Source: Citrus sinensis (taxonomy: Eukaryota; Streptophyta; Magnoliopsida; Sapindales; Rutaceae). Taken from it: 64,000 bases of DNA. Of this stretch, positions 33,129 through 45,655 are shown piece after piece (positions within the stretch are counted from its first letter, which is position 1; each line of letters starts with the position of its first letter). Under the pieces are notes generated by a model, which saw only the letters and a list, made by a program, of their open reading frames with translations, ran no database searches and was not told the DNA's origin. Made by a program: the position numbers and the translations under genes. The DNA is taken from assembly GCF_022201045.2 (NCBI RefSeq), contig NC_068559.1, positions 27,845,501 to 27,909,500 on the forward strand. The letters run 5' to 3'.

Positions 33129-35690
33129 ATGGATCTCTCGGATATCGCGAAGAAGCTAGGGCTCTCAGATTCCAAGCAGTTGATCCGGAAAGCCGCCGAG
33201 ATCCGCCGCCTCTGCGATGTCCAGTTCGACTCCTCAATTATCGGAGTTGTAAGTGCTTTAACATCTGATCAATTCTTTGATCTGTATATTTAAAACATCA
33301 AAAGGTATAACACCAAAATTGAACATCATTTATCGTATTTTTTTTTAATCTTATTATAGGGAGAGGTCTGTAAGGCTGTGATCTGCCTGGAACTCGCCGC
33401 CTCAAGGTATCAATAATTTTGCTTTACTGATAATCCCAATTTCTAATATGGGTCTTACCGTAAAATTGATCCGGGCTTTAATTTTTACAGATTTGATGTA
33501 ATATTTGACCGGAAAACAGCTATCAAGTTGAGCGGGATGTCGGAGAAGGCTTATAACAGATCCTTTAATTCTCTGCAAAACAGCATTGGTTTCAAGTGGG
33601 TTTCTTCCTATATTGTTAATTTCTATCTGACGTGGGCTGTGTTATTGATTGCAATTTTTTGGTGATAAAATGCAGGAATGAATTGGATATAAGAGAATTG
33701 GGGATTCGATTTGGGTGTATCAGGCTCATTCCTTTGGTGCAAAAAGGCTTGTCTCTGTAAGTTTGCCTTTTTCCTTTATTAGATTGTATCCGTTATTGTT
33801 GTTTTGCTCTTAGACTGATTGTACATATAGGTGGTACTCACTATGTGAATGCAAAAATGCCACAGAGAAGTGAATCCCAAACTCAGGATGTAGTTCATCT
33901 TTAAAATTTTTCCTTGTACTGAACTGCTGGTGTTGTGGATCTTGTTTTGTGGATGAGTTTCTTGGTTTGATGGGTGATGATTGAATGAACACTATTGGTG
34001 TCAGCTTCAAGGACCGTTTTACTGCTGCATTACCAGCTTCCAGGAAGACAAGTGCTGACTTTTCTCGCCCTGTCTTCACTGCTGTTGCTTTCTACTTGTG
34101 TGCAAAAAAGCATAAGGTAAGGATGAATAATCTCTTTAATTAAGGATGTTTGGAGAACTACATTCTCTGCAAATGTGTTCTGACTTGTGTTTGAGTGTTT
34201 TCTGACAGCTCAAGGTAGACAAGCTTAAGTTAATAGAAGTTTGCGGTACATCTGAAACTGAGTTTGCTAGTGTCAGTAATAGACTGCTCTCACAGTTCAT
34301 TTGTCTTTATGGTAGTTGTCCATTTTGAAATGATTTAGCGGACTATAAATGTAGGTTTCTACCACAATGAAGGATCTGTGTCATGATGTTTTTGGAATTG
34401 CAAAAGAAAAGAAAGATCCTAGGGAGTTAAAAAGCAATCGAGGTAACACTTTATCTTGATGTTAGAAATATTTCATCATGTCTACAATTGTTCTAATGTT
34501 AGTTGATTGTTGGTGATCCAATCTACGTGCGACTTGAAAACAATTAGTTGTAGTAATATTTATACTTCTATTTTAACTTCACGTGTAGCATAAATTTTCC
34601 TCTAATTTTGGCCATACTTATGCAGAACTTCTAGATGTGTTACCTGAAAAGAGGAAGTTTGAAGATGTGGAATATCTATCTGCTGATGAAGCAGAGGTAG
34701 TATAGTTGATTTCTAATTGTTGAAAGCCTGTTGATTCCCCTTGTACATCTGACCTCTGTTGTGAGATCACTGGGGCAAAGCAAAATATGGATCTTGAAAG
34801 TAATACAGTTTGATAGGGCTGTTCTCTACACGAATTTTGGGGAGTCTAAAGTCTCTTTAATTTTGATCTTACAAGGATTATTAAAGATATTCCTTCCTGA
34901 CTACTTCAATACCATCAAGTCAATTTACGTGCTTACCTATAAAGTATGAGACAGCTGAACTGTTAACATTAATCAAGAGTTGCACCAAAAAGCATAGCTT
35001 GGGCAGAATTGTAATCAGATTTCACAACCTTGTGATTATATAACTAGATTGAAGATGTTTTATGCATGACAAAAGATTCTCTGCACTTGCATAGGTCCAA
35101 ATTGTTATAGTTAGTTCTAGCCATCTCAATGTAAACCGTTGTCTCACAATTGCACATGGTTGTATAAAATTAATCATCTGCTCCTTCAATAGCAAGACAC
35201 AACTCCTGTCCTCCTCTACCTGCTTTTCCAATTTGCTGGTTCATTGTTATTTATCAAAAAATGTCTTGAAGCTTGTGATATCATGTTTAGAGGGTTCTTA
35301 CTGTAGAAACTGGTATGCGATTCTGCATATATCCCTATCTCCTAGTTCACTCTCAGTTGTCAAATTATTGTCAAAGTTTCATGACATAAAACTTGTGCAG
35401 GTTTCAAGTTACAAACGGCATAAAAAGACAGAGAAAGTTGCTTATGAGGAGTGGAAAACCTCTGTCTTAGCATCAAACAGAAACAAGGCAAAAGGTTTAT
35501 AGGCATTTGCATCTAATCCTTTGAGTTGAATGCGCATTTCTTTATATGAAGTCTTAGATACTAATCCTATGAGTTGGATGCAACTAATACAATCATTTGC
35601 TCTTTGTTAGCGCCTTGCAAGCGAACAACACAAGCTGGCCTCAACTTTCAGAAGAAAGCTCCTGAGACCCCGAAGTTGGAGGCTGTGTAA
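33129..35690 (+). CDS. ORC6: origin recognition complex subunit 6 (ORC6)
   Basis: Ten coding exons: 33129-33248, 33360-33406, 33491-33595, 33676-33756, 34005-34116, 34209-34271, 34355-34442, 34626-34696, 35401-35494 and 35611-35690. They give 286 aa, about the usual plant length. The N-terminus MDLSDIAKKLGLSDSKQLIR leads into the TFIIB/cyclin-like fold (IGVGEVCKAVICLELAASRF, LSGMSEKAYNRSFNSLQN, LGIRFGCIRLIPLVQKGL). A second region (ARP-V-FTAVAFYLCAKKHK type) follows, then a charged C-terminal tail. ORC6 is the smallest ORC subunit and helps load the MCM helicase at origins. Retaining the short last exon replaces an early stop (reading through the donor after AAAG would give only Gly-Leu-stop). 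Two E2F sites upstream fit S-phase expression. Confidence 0.95.
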
Positions 35691-37424
35691 GAGGCACATC
35701 CTTTTGATATCGTTTTTGTTCAATCATCTGGGTTGACGTTGACCGTGCTGGAATTTCACATGGGAAGAAAAATTATGAAGATTAAGTACAATTGTTAATT
35801 GTGTAGCAACCAAGAGTACAACTGCCATGCGTTGGTTTACCATGTGCTCAATGGAACCATGAAACGAAATTCCCAGCGCACACGGATTGGTTTAAAATAT
35901 TCTTCGTGGAATGATTGACAGTAAAGCTGCAATTTTGTCAATATTAAGGTCAAGTCCATCCATTTGTATGGTTGATTTTAAGGCGAAGTTTCGGATTCAA
36001 AGAATAATCAAGAGCTGATTTTTATTCATTAAAAATCTCGTAAAATTGCCACTGGGCCCACGGCTAATGTGGGGACATGGTTTGGGTTCTTTTCGGGACT
36101 ATTTGCATCCTTCTAATTAAAAATTGAGTAGAGATATGTTTTTTTTTTTGTTAGATTGTGGGTAAAATAAATATTCTTAAGAATAAAAGTTTAGGTTGGG
36201 TTATAATAAAATTTAATTTAGGTGAATTTAGTAGATGTTTCATGTAAATTTGAGTAAACTTCAATGATTTTTTTAAGAAAAAGAAAAATCTTAAAAATTA
36301 CTTATTTTTATCACTTCATTATTAACATGTCATTTTCTCGAGGGAGTGCAGACATAATAATGTTGTATTATATTATACATATATTTTATGAAATAATCGA
36401 GGTTTATCGAAGAACTTAAAAACCTTAAGATTTTTAAATTGAGACCGAGAGTAGGGGGAGAGAGCTGTACTTGTAGATGCTATACTCGAGTCAATTCTCC
36501 TTGCAATTTACAAAGAATAGAAATTCAGAAAATTTCTTCCCAAAAAAAAAAAAAAAAGCGGCGTGGTTTGTTATGAAATATGAATAATTGGTTCTTTCAC
36601 TATATATTTGTATTTTTCTTATTTTATCTTTTTAAGGAAAATCCTTCCAATTTTCAACAGATTGCAAGTATCATTATAAGTCCCGATAGTTATTAGACCT
36701 AACAGGTGACGTGCTAGTTGCTACTGCTCCAGGCTCCAGGCTCCGAGATTCAAAGAGAGCCGTTCACTCCTAATTAAACTTGCAAATTACCAATTAATGC
36801 AGCAAATTTTACATTAATAATTCATGTGATTTGTTCAATTCAAAAAAAAAAAAAAAAAGAAACTTCGTCAGGACCTGGCCACCACGCCGACGTATTTGAC
36901 TCGCCGGCCGCACGGAGAACACAGAATACGACTAAGAAAACCAGTAACTCGTGTCAGACTCATTCACAGAATGATGCAACTACAAACCGCCACGTAGCTA
37001 GTCCCCCCTACACACAAAAACAAATCGAAAACATTGTAGCGTAGTAACGGTGTCGACAGCACACGTAATAATTTCTCGCTCTCTCACATCTTTGATTACA
37101 ACGACGCCATTCGATTCTTCATTCTCCCAAAAGTCCAAAGTCCGAAGTCCAAACCGCCACGTAGCCTCTATAATTCTTATTATTTAATAATTAATAATCG
37201 TTATTCCAACCCACAACTTTATTAATTATTAATTTTCTAAAAGCTAAAGGCAATTGCGTTTGCATAAAAGGAAAGGGCCTGTTTTTTCCCGATTAGTTAG
37301 TTGTCAAACAAACACAGCTTAGGGTTTTGGTTGGTTTATCTCGTAAGAGCATTAATACTTTATATATTCGCAATAAAAGTTTAGGGCACTTTGAGCGAGT
37401 GTCCCGTTGGCGATCGTCAACACG
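35691..37424 (+). other. ORC6 3' flank and promoter side of the sphingoid hydroxylase gene
   Basis: Contains A-runs (36542-36556 and 36842-36857) and a duplicated 16-bp box at 36982-36997 and 37150-37165. A telo-box-like TTAGGGTTTT lies at about 37319-37328. The short frame at 36826-37044 is low in complexity and not convincing. Confidence 0.45.
36982..37165 (+). promoter_or_regulatory. duplicated CAAACCGCCACGTAGC box upstream of SBH
   Basis: The same 16 bases, CAAACCGCCACGTAGC, occur at 36982-36997 and 37150-37165, 168 bp apart on the same strand and 260-443 bp upstream of the SBH start codon. The centre CCACGTAG resembles an ACGT-core (G-box-like) element, and the GC content is much higher than the surroundings. 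A regulatory role is inferred from exact repetition only. Confidence 0.45.
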
Positions 37425-39151
37425 ATGGCGTTTACGATTTCCGACGAATTGTTGGGCACTTTCGTCCCAATTTTAGTCTATTGGTTGTATTCAGGATTAT
37501 ACGTCGTTCTTGGATCTTTTGATAAGCTTGATAATTATAGATTGCATTCGAGAATTGACGAGGACGAGAAAAATTTGGTCTCTAAGGGCGATGTCGTTAA
37601 AGGCGTTCTCCTTCAGCAATTTTTTCAGGCTATTGTTGCAATTCTCTTGTTTGCGGTGCGTACCCCTTTTTTTTTTCTTTTTCTTTTCTTTTTACTTGAT
37701 TTCTTTTACTTTTTACAACTGGTTTTAGTTTTAATAATTGTTTAAAGTTCGTCTCTTTTTTTTCTTTTTTCTTTTTTTCATTTTGCGATGTCTGATTGGA
37801 GTTTTTTTTTTTTTTTTTTTTTCGTGTTATAGCTTGTGCTCCTTTTCGTAAGCTTTGAATTGTAAGGGAATTGGAACTTGCTAGAGATGCTTTGCTTTTT
37901 GGAACTTGTTAATCTATGTGTGCGACTGTGTAGGGTTTGCGGTGGTTTTGCTTGATTGCTTTCTGTGGTTTTTATGTCAAATTTTGCTAATAGCTTTTGT
38001 CGGTTGAATTGTTGATTTAACCTGAGAACTGTGAAGGACCAACTTCCATATATTGTTTCTTTATCTCCTCAAAATTTTAATTCTTTTTCAGAGAATCTTC
38101 TCAATTGTTAAACATGCTCGTATAAACAGCTTTTTATTTGGCTATATGAAGCCTAACAAAATAGGTGGGAACAATCATCAAAACGATTGGATCAGGGTAT
38201 CAGCAGTATTTTGTCATTTTGATAGGATGGAATCAGCTGTTAATCTTTGTAACTTTGGAGATTTTATTTAATGCAAGAAGGATTTTGCAGGGATCTAATC
38301 CTGATAATTTGGATGTTTTCGCTTATAGGGAAAACTTGGACAGTTTTTCTTTTCTTTTTTTTTCCTTTTTTGGGCATCATAGCATGCTGTCAGCTATGTG
38401 TTAACTGTTATTCTTCTCTTCGTATTTATGCTCACTTTTTATCATCTTTCCTCTGTTATTGTTTTTGCTGGTATTGATGTATTTGGAGCCAGCAAATTGT
38501 TAATATCTTGGCTAGAGAAGATGTATGTTTTTTGCATTATTGCAGGAATTCATGTTGGAATCTTGGTTTTTTCTATAGGTGACAGGAAATGGTGCTGGGG
38601 CAGAAGCCAATCAACAGTCTTCTCCAATTGCTATAGCTCGGCAGTTTGTTATAGCAATGTTGGTTATGGATACATGGCAGTATTTTATGCACAGGTACAT
38701 GCACCACAACAAGTTTTTGTATCGACACATCCATTCTCTACATCACCGCCTTGTTGTCCCCTATGCATTTGGAGCTTTGTATAATCACCCCATTGAGGGG
38801 CTTCTTAATGACACAATTGGCGGAGCCTTATCTTTTCTCGTTTCCGGTATGTCTCCCCGAGTCTCCATCTTCTTCTTTTCCTTTGCCACCATCAAAACAG
38901 TGGATGACCACTGTGGATTATGGCTTCCTGGAAACCTCTTCCACGTGTTCTTCAAAAACAACACTGCCTATCATGATATCCACCATCAACTTTATGGGAG
39001 CAAATACAACTTTGCACAACCATTCTTCGTGATGTGGGATAGAATTCTTGGAACCTATATGCCCTATTCACTGGAGAAGAGACCAGATGGTGGCTTTGAA
39101 GCGCTGGCTACAAAGGATTACAATCAGACGAAAGATTACAAGGACAACTGA
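37425..39151 (+). CDS. SBH1: sphingoid base C4-hydroxylase (SBH, fatty-acid hydroxylase superfamily)
   Basis: Two coding exons, 37425-37655 and 38579-39151, joined by a 923-bp intron, give 267 aa (Arabidopsis SBH1/2 are about 260). The enzyme adds the C4 hydroxyl to dihydrosphingosine to make phytosphingosine (t18:0) for membrane sphingolipids in the ER. Iron-binding histidine boxes are complete: HRYMHH (about 115-120), HIHSLHH (127-133) and HDIHH (209-213). Hydrophobic segments lie at about 11-30, 63-77, 98-107 and 158-180. The start is the ATG at 37425, followed by MAFTISDELLGTFVPILVYW, which matches the family. The C-terminal tail (TKDYNQTKDYKDN) is polar and variable. Confidence 0.95.
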
Positions 39152-41185
39152 TTATACGTTAGGACCATCAGTTTGTACTAGCATTATTTAATTTTAATTT
39201 TTTTTTCTCTTTTTCACCTTTACTGATGAGCCACACTGCCCTGTGATTTGTACATATCTATATTGTTGTGTTTTATATTTCTCAACATTTTTGTCTATAT
39301 TAGTTAAATAATGAGGTTGAGCTACAATTAAAATAAATTAATGTCCCAGTTTGAAATTTTGGTTTTAAATTCATTTGATTTGAAGTGAATGCATCTCTAA
39401 GGAATTTGTCATGAGGCGCCTGCGCCCATTTGCCATAACAATTGTCGTGGGTTGTCTGTGACTGAGTTCTTAAAATGCAATGTGTCCGCACTTACCAGCA
39501 ACTATGGCTAGCTAATCTCGAGTCTTAGCAATTTTTTCTCTGTTTCCCTCTGCAGTTTCTCTTTTTTTTTTTTTTGAAATAAGTACGACTTATTCTTAAG
39601 CTTAAATGAAAGAGAAGGCCACAATTTCAATCACGAAAAGGACGTGGGGTTATATTTTTCCTAACAATATTTGTTAATAAAGGCGATTTAGGGACCATTT
39701 GGTCACTATTGATCTTTTATTTGGAACCAACATACTCGTAGTTGTAGACCTTTTTGGCTCATGAAATTGCTTTGCATAGATAACGATTTAGAGTTTGATT
39801 ATCTCATAATTGTTGGTCAGTTTCTTTCCAACATCCCCTTTTCACTTTTTGGCATTATCATCAGCTCATACAATTATTATTTGAAGGTTTATCCAGTTTC
39901 CCATCAAGCCAGTTTGCTTTCTTTGAGCCTAATTATGCAGTCTTAAAAGCTCTCAATTCCAGAGTGGTCCATGAAAGCTGTTCTACAACCCTTATCTCAA
40001 TACCAGAAGCAAATGCCTCATTAACATTATTGAATCAGACAGTTTAAGTAGTCTTCCACTACTGTCGATTGATCTGAAAGTTATAATTTCTTCCAGCAAT
40101 AAATTCTTGAAGAATTATGCTTACTCCCTTCTGTGGTGGTCAAAAATATATCATTTTTGTTGCAATTATGACACAGCTACCTTCAGCCCTTCACTTCTCT
40201 GTACAGCTTTCTCGATTCCTATTATTCACATGGTTCCGAGAGCTCAGCTTGTCAGAGTGATAGCAGTGGGGATACGAATGTCTTTGCAAAAGTTTCTCAT
40301 TGTATGTTTGGTAGGTATTTGGCTCTTTCAGATGCCACCATCCACTCATTTAACTTCTGTGATGTGTCACCATTTTAAAGGAGAATATATGATGCATTAT
40401 TTTGATTAGAGCTTTCTGAAAACTACCGCATTCACTTTGCTAAGAACCCATGAGGCTACTTCATTGTTCTGATGCTGGATATTTTTGTTGTTCTAAATGG
40501 AGGTAATAATATCTCATACAAGAATTGGAATGAAATATACTTGTACGAGGGCATGGACCACCTTATTTATAAGGTGGTCACACAATGGATCCAACCAACG
40601 ATCACCAACCTACATTCTTAATGGGGAGTTCGATAGGCGTGGTGAACCTGTCATTTTAATCAACAATCACTTCTTCTTCATGCAAAAGATCGTCTCTGAA
40701 ACAGATGTGATTGCAATTTTAGCAGCTGGAAATTTTTAGTGAATGTGCTTCTTCTTCATGCAATTAGGCACTGACAATGTGGAGTACTTATTTTTATGTT
40801 CCTTTGCAAATGGCCGAATTACTTGAAAAAAGAAATGGTAAAGAAGTAGTGAAAACAAAAGAAGGTTGCTTTTATTTTGCCGGAGCAAAAATAGCATATC
40901 TAAGGTTTTTGCAACAAATAAGATAAATTCATCAGAAGTAACCATTTCCTTCAAGATTTTGGGAGTTTCTTTTGCCTGGAGAGGCATCTTAATCCCTAGA
41001 TGCTGTCTTTGTGCCTGTTGGACTGAAACTCTTAATAAGATGGAGAATATAACATTACTAATCATCACAAGTAAACCTGGAATTATTCCGAGGAATTCAT
41101 AGTTACCACTAGGAAAGTAAATTTTCGTCATACTTAGTAGTAGAAAAATGCAATCTAAATGAACTCTCAACAAAGTGACTCTAAA
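39152..41185. other. convergent intergenic region between SBH and PKS genes
   Basis: Probably begins with the SBH 3' untranslated region and ends with that of the minus-strand PKS gene. A T13 tract lies near 39562. The frames at 40107-40739 and 40736-41173 do not resemble families I know and show no exon logic. I see no gene or clear element. Confidence 0.35.
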
Positions 41186-42685
41186 TCACTGAATATACAA
41201 CAGATGAGAAGGACGTGGCGAGTGTGATCTGGGGAGTGAATGGGTGGCGGCAAGAGCGGGTTGCCTCTGCCTGGAATGGAGTCCTGCAAGTTCAGCCTCA
41301 GCTTGAAACCTTGTCACAGGCGTAAAGGATTCAGACATGCGATGAATCCGTGCATCATGATTTGCCTTCTCATTTGTTCTATATGCTTCGCCGGCAACTC
41401 TAACTGCCTTGTGGCTATTGCAACCCAATGAAATGCTTGGAAGTCGCTTTGGTGTCTCTGGGATAGTCCGAGTTCTGTCATTTGAGGTAGCTGAAAATGT
41501 TTTCACTTGACTTGTTGCCGTTGTTGGTGCCTTTAGCTCTTCGTAATCTGACATCACCGAATAATCTGCAGCACTGGCAGTAACTACACTCCATTCTATG
41601 CTTGCCTCGCTTGGTGCATAACAAGCTGTTGGAGTTGCACAATCAGATGTAGCATCTGATCCTTGCCTTGCAAGAAAAGGGTTGGCTTTGCCTGTGAGGC
41701 TCTCAATTTCAAACAAGTCTGAGCTTGCATCACTCGTAGCATCATTATAGCTTTCACCTTGAGTGGCTGCAAATTCAAATTCCTCGAGTCTTGGAGCTGC
41801 ATCCCAGGACAACATTGATAGCCTCCTGTCGAAACATGAAGACTTGCTGCTCTTTTCCAACACAGGGAAACCAAACACTTCTAGGGACTTTCTTGGCTGG
41901 ATTTCTTCTTTTTCCTCTTGTTCATAGTGTACCTTGATCGGAAGATTTCCTGTTGTAGAATTCGCAGTTCGAAAACTAAAACAGTTTTCTTTGTTCAACA
42001 CCAGATCCTCTTTAGCAAAGCTTGATTCATCAATATTAACTTTGTCAACAAGATGACTACGCTTGATGGGTTCTTTTATGATTGCTTTCTCATGGACTGA
42101 ACTGCAGTTGGCGGTTTTTTTGAAGCTGGTCTCACCAATATGTTCATCAACGTCAACAGAATCTTTGTCAGAACAAGAACACTTGCATCCAAGACCAGCA
42201 AAAAAACTCTTCCCTTGTACTTTGTTTGCTTGTTTCCGCGATGGATTCCTTAGAACATTCTGCAATAAGGCGCTTTGACTGTTACAACTTGATTCAGAAC
42301 GAACACTTGGAGTTCCTGGTTGAATTTTGGGCTTCACTGGGGCAACTTTGATTTGTTCTTCTTTTATGCACTTGTGTTTCCTTGCACCAACGTTGGGAAG
42401 TCTTGGACTGTCATCCATTGCCCCATTGAAATATTTTTCAGCACTAAATACTCCAATTTCTTCTTCTTCTACTTTGTTTGCACCCAAGTATTCTTGCTCC
42501 TCTTGGGAAGCAATGCCAGGACTCAGGTTTTGATTTGATACTGTGAGTTTGCGCACGAAGTTCTCTGCAGTGCTGTTTAAGCTTGACGAAAAGGAAGCAT
42601 CGCGGTTGATGTTATTGTTACTCTCACAGGACAACGTTTTCGATAGATTTGTTTTGCAGCTTGATGTCAAGGTAATCATAGACAT
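41186..42685 (-). CDS. PKS1: PHYTOCHROME KINASE SUBSTRATE family protein (PKS1/PKS2-like)
   Basis: A single-exon frame of 499 aa. The family signature EIGVFSAEKYFNGAMD lies at about residues 76-91. A Cys-rich patch, GLGCKCSCSD (Cys 167/169/171), follows and may be lipid-modified, as in other PKS proteins. Further conserved blocks are SLEVFGFPVLE, the stretch DASSDLFEIESLTG, and CYAPSEASIEWSVVTASAAD. Much of the rest is Ser/Glu-rich and probably disordered. PKS proteins sit at the plasma membrane, bind phytochromes and phototropins, and act in phototropism and light-dependent growth. Whether this is the PKS1 or PKS2 orthologue cannot be told from the sequence alone; the symbol is approximate. 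Confidence 0.92.
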   Translation of the reverse strand: MSMITLTSSCKTNLSKTLSCESNNNINRDASFSSSLNSTAENFVRKLTVSNQNLSPGIASQEEQEYLGANKVEEEEIGVFSAEKYFNGAMDDSPRLPNVGARKHKCIKEEQIKVAPVKPKIQPGTPSVRSESSCNSQSALLQNVLRNPSRKQANKVQGKSFFAGLGCKCSCSDKDSVDVDEHIGETSFKKTANCSSVHEKAIIKEPIKRSHLVDKVNIDESSFAKEDLVLNKENCFSFRTANSTTGNLPIKVHYEQEEKEEIQPRKSLEVFGFPVLEKSSKSSCFDRRLSMLSWDAAPRLEEFEFAATQGESYNDATSDASSDLFEIESLTGKANPFLARQGSDATSDCATPTACYAPSEASIEWSVVTASAADYSVMSDYEELKAPTTATSQVKTFSATSNDRTRTIPETPKRLPSISLGCNSHKAVRVAGEAYRTNEKANHDARIHRMSESFTPVTRFQAEAELAGLHSRQRQPALAATHSLPRSHSPRPSHLLYIQ

Positions 42686-43250
42686 GGTGTTTTCGGAAAA
42701 TTTTGCTGCAGAAAAACGAAAATATACGGGCAGAAAAGGAGATCAAGAGTTTGTTTCTCGAGACAAGAAACTACAAAAAGAAAAATGAAAAAAGACCAAA
42801 CAGCAGAAGTCTTGGAACTAAAGAGAAGTATGTACTGAAAAGTATCGAGGTGTGTTAAAAGCTTGGAAGAACATACAAGTAGAAGCTTCTTTTAGGGACA
42901 AGAAGAATTGTCTTAAAGATGCCTTAGGTGGTGCCTTACTCCAAGGCCTTAGCTACCAAACCGAAAGAAACTCAACATGAATTATGAATGAGCTGAAATT
43001 AGCCACAAAGAAGGGGAAATGAATAGATGAAAGGGAGAAAATTATGCTGCTCAGCTTTGTAAGAAATTAGTCCTATAAGTAGGCATGTGAGTTGTGACAT
43101 ATGCAAGATGTCAAAAGAGAGTAGGCCCTTGTGCTTGTGGCCCGACTGACCTGTATAATTTTCTCTCATAAAAGCAAATAGTGCTGCGTGCTACAAGTTT
43201 TTTGGCATCATCTGGTAACCACCCATGAATTACTAGTGCCTAACACTTTT

Positions 43251-43368
43251 AACAGTTGGTAGTACTAACACGGATTATAGTTTTCTCTACGCTGGCGATA
43301 TCATCACTCACATTCTCATTTTAACTTCGTAGAGAAAACTCTAATCCGTACTAACACTACCGACTGTT
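43251..43368. repeat. long imperfect hairpin (MITE or small-RNA precursor-like)
   Basis: The left arm 43251-43291 (AACAGTTGGTAGTACTAACA, then CGGATTATAGTTTTCTCTAC) pairs with the right arm 43328-43368, whose reverse complement starts AACAGTCGGTAGTGTTAGTA and continues CGGATTAGAGTTTTCTCTAC. About 36 of 41 positions pair, around a 36-base loop. The size fits either a tiny MITE or an inverted-repeat RNA precursor. No clear target duplication was found. Confidence 0.75.
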
Positions 43369-45257
43369 GATTGTCAGGTAATGGGGTACACTTTTTTATG
43401 AAGAAAAAGATCCGTCAACGGTCAAAAAAATACTTTACAGCATCAATAATTCAATTGGAGCGTGAGTTTTCGGGCTTCTGTTTATGCTCTGTAACTTGTT
43501 ACACTTCATTTGTCCAAAGATGATTGAATCTGTTACCAAACTGCAGTAAACATGTAAAGCAAGGACACGATAATTTGGATTTTATCCCCCAAGAACTAAA
43601 TTTAGATTTTGGTAGAGGTTACAGCTGCACTGCAACCAATCCGACCACGTCCTTAAGGGCCGGTAAACATGTTTTGCCTAGCTCGCTTGTGGTAAGCTAG
43701 AGACAATGGCACATTGATATCATATCATAAGATAACAGACACAACTTGCTTCATGTTACAGATGCTTAATGGAACGACAGGATCTGAGGTCAGAAATCGA
43801 ACACGTACACATTCGGATTCATAATGGAGTGTCCAGCCGCAAAATTGCAATTCAGGACCAACAATCTGGCCATCCATAAACCCATCAGTATCAGCTTTGA
43901 GAAATAGTTCACATGTAAAGGCAAACATAAGCAAATTGCAATGCAAGCAAGCAATAGGCCGGCCCCTTCATGTCGAACTGCAAATGTTCAAAAATCAAAA
44001 CCGCACGCTCAATAAAGACAAAGTTATAATATGATTATTCAAATGCACTAGCGATAGCCGATAAGAAACGAATGACAAAAATTACAAATGTTGATCGACA
44101 AGACGACACATGTGAACGCCAATCCCGCATCTACACACAAAATTAATACTTCTAATGGTGCTCGCTAAATTTCGTGGACTAATCTTCTCATATTCTACTC
44201 TTCTGGCTCGAATCAATTACTTGAGCTTGTCCCCAAGTGGGGCCTTCTCGTCATTCAAAAGTATCTCAGTTGTCCCAGATGGGCCTTATTGGGCTCAATG
44301 TTTAGGGAGTCGAATCTCCTGGCCTAAAGCAAGGACACTATAATTTATTAATTTTCTCTTCTTCTTCTTCATTTTATTTATTTATTTATTGTTACGACGA
44401 AGAAAACTTCAAAAGATATGATTTTCTTTTTAATTCTTTATAATATGATTTATGGTTTACATTGTGTTGATGCTGATATCTAGTCACCTTTTGCCCGACC
44501 AGATCGTAACACGAACTTTATCAACTTTGTGTTGACAATGCACTCCACCAGCTTTAGCAATTGTCCGAGCTCCTGGGATCTAAATCACTCTTCCTCTTCT
44601 TTCCAAGTCTGCGTTCATAGAAACAAATCAGAGACGTCGGTGGTTTTTCCGGCATAAACCCTCCGATGCTTAAATCAGTACAAGATGTTTATGGGAAAAT
44701 TATATGATTCAAGTTGTACACATTAATTGCAATGTTCTTAAAACAAAATGTATCAGGGATTCTTATGTAATAATGCCAGGTACTAATTTGGCAGAGTTTC
44801 TCCCTCTCTCTAATTTTTTCGTGTCCCTTTCTTAATCGATTTCTCAACTTTTTACAGACAATCGTCCTGCTTTCTCAAGGCATTTTCTGTGCCCCTCATA
44901 TTCGGATGTTCAAGGGCCTTAATGGGTCTTCAACAACCGAACGTGGGTAAATGTGGGGCGTCGTGTTCTCCCCAATGGTTTAGGGCATGGCGGAACTATC
45001 ATGTATTCGTGAGATTGTGTCTTATTTATTTGAGTGACTGATGCATGGTCGGTATTCGTTTCTAGTCGTCATGTGCTCCATAAAGAGTATACTACCAAGA
45101 ACTGGTTCGTACCATTCAACCAAGAAGATTCGTTCCCAGGTATGGAATGGGAAGATGCTTGCCTAATACTTTTTATTACTCAACACATTGTTTAACAGTA
45201 CAATTCCTTTTTAAACTTTGATTCTGCAATATGATTGGTTTTTCTTATTATTTAGCC

Positions 45258-45259
45258 TA

Positions 45260-45296
<37 letters not shown>
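45258..45296 (+). repeat. (TA)n(GA)n compound microsatellite
   Basis: About ten TA repeats run directly into about ten GA repeats. Confidence 0.9.
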
Positions 45297-45310
45297 TCCA
45301 ATCATAATGC

Positions 45311-45519
45311 AATTTCACATCCACTCAACTTTTCAAATAAAGAAATAATAATAATAATTGAAATCATAGCATAAACACTTTTCTATAAAATGAATTTAAA
45401 AAAAAGGTAGAGATCATGTTTTTAAATGGGGTTTGCAAATGAAACTTCACATCCACTCAATTCTTCAGCAAAAAAATAAATTGCAATAATAGTATAAACA
45501 TAATTTTCATTATTTTTGT

Positions 45520-45560
<41 letters not shown>

Positions 45561-45655
45561 TTTGACATCTTGTTTTTAAATGGATTTCAAAAACATCCCC
45601 TTAATTTTTCCACAAAAAAAAAAAAAATTGGAATTATAGCATAAACACAGACAAA
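45311..45655 (+). repeat. 2.5 imperfect tandem copies of a ~140-bp unit
   Basis: Units start near 45311 (TTTCACATCCACTCAAC), 45441 (CTTCACATCCACTCAAT) and 45590 (AACATCCCCTTAATTT). Each continues with an A/AAT-rich tract, then AT(C/A)ATAGCATAAACA or a similar phrase, and the first two end in CTTGTTTTTAAATGG-like sequence. The second copy has an expanded AAT run (45520-45560). Confidence 0.75.

Noticed and set aside
35401-35502. ORC6 ending by read-through after exon 9
   Set aside because: Reading on gives only Gly-Leu and a stop. The GT donor with the exon at 35611-35690 restores a typical C-terminus and length.
40107-40739. Possible gene between SBH and PKS
   Set aside because: The frames are short, unrelated to known families, and lack consistent splice sites.
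43725-43946. 73-codon minus-strand frame between PKS and PMT
   Set aside because: No recognised motif and no neighbouring exons; kept only as unassigned intergenic sequence.
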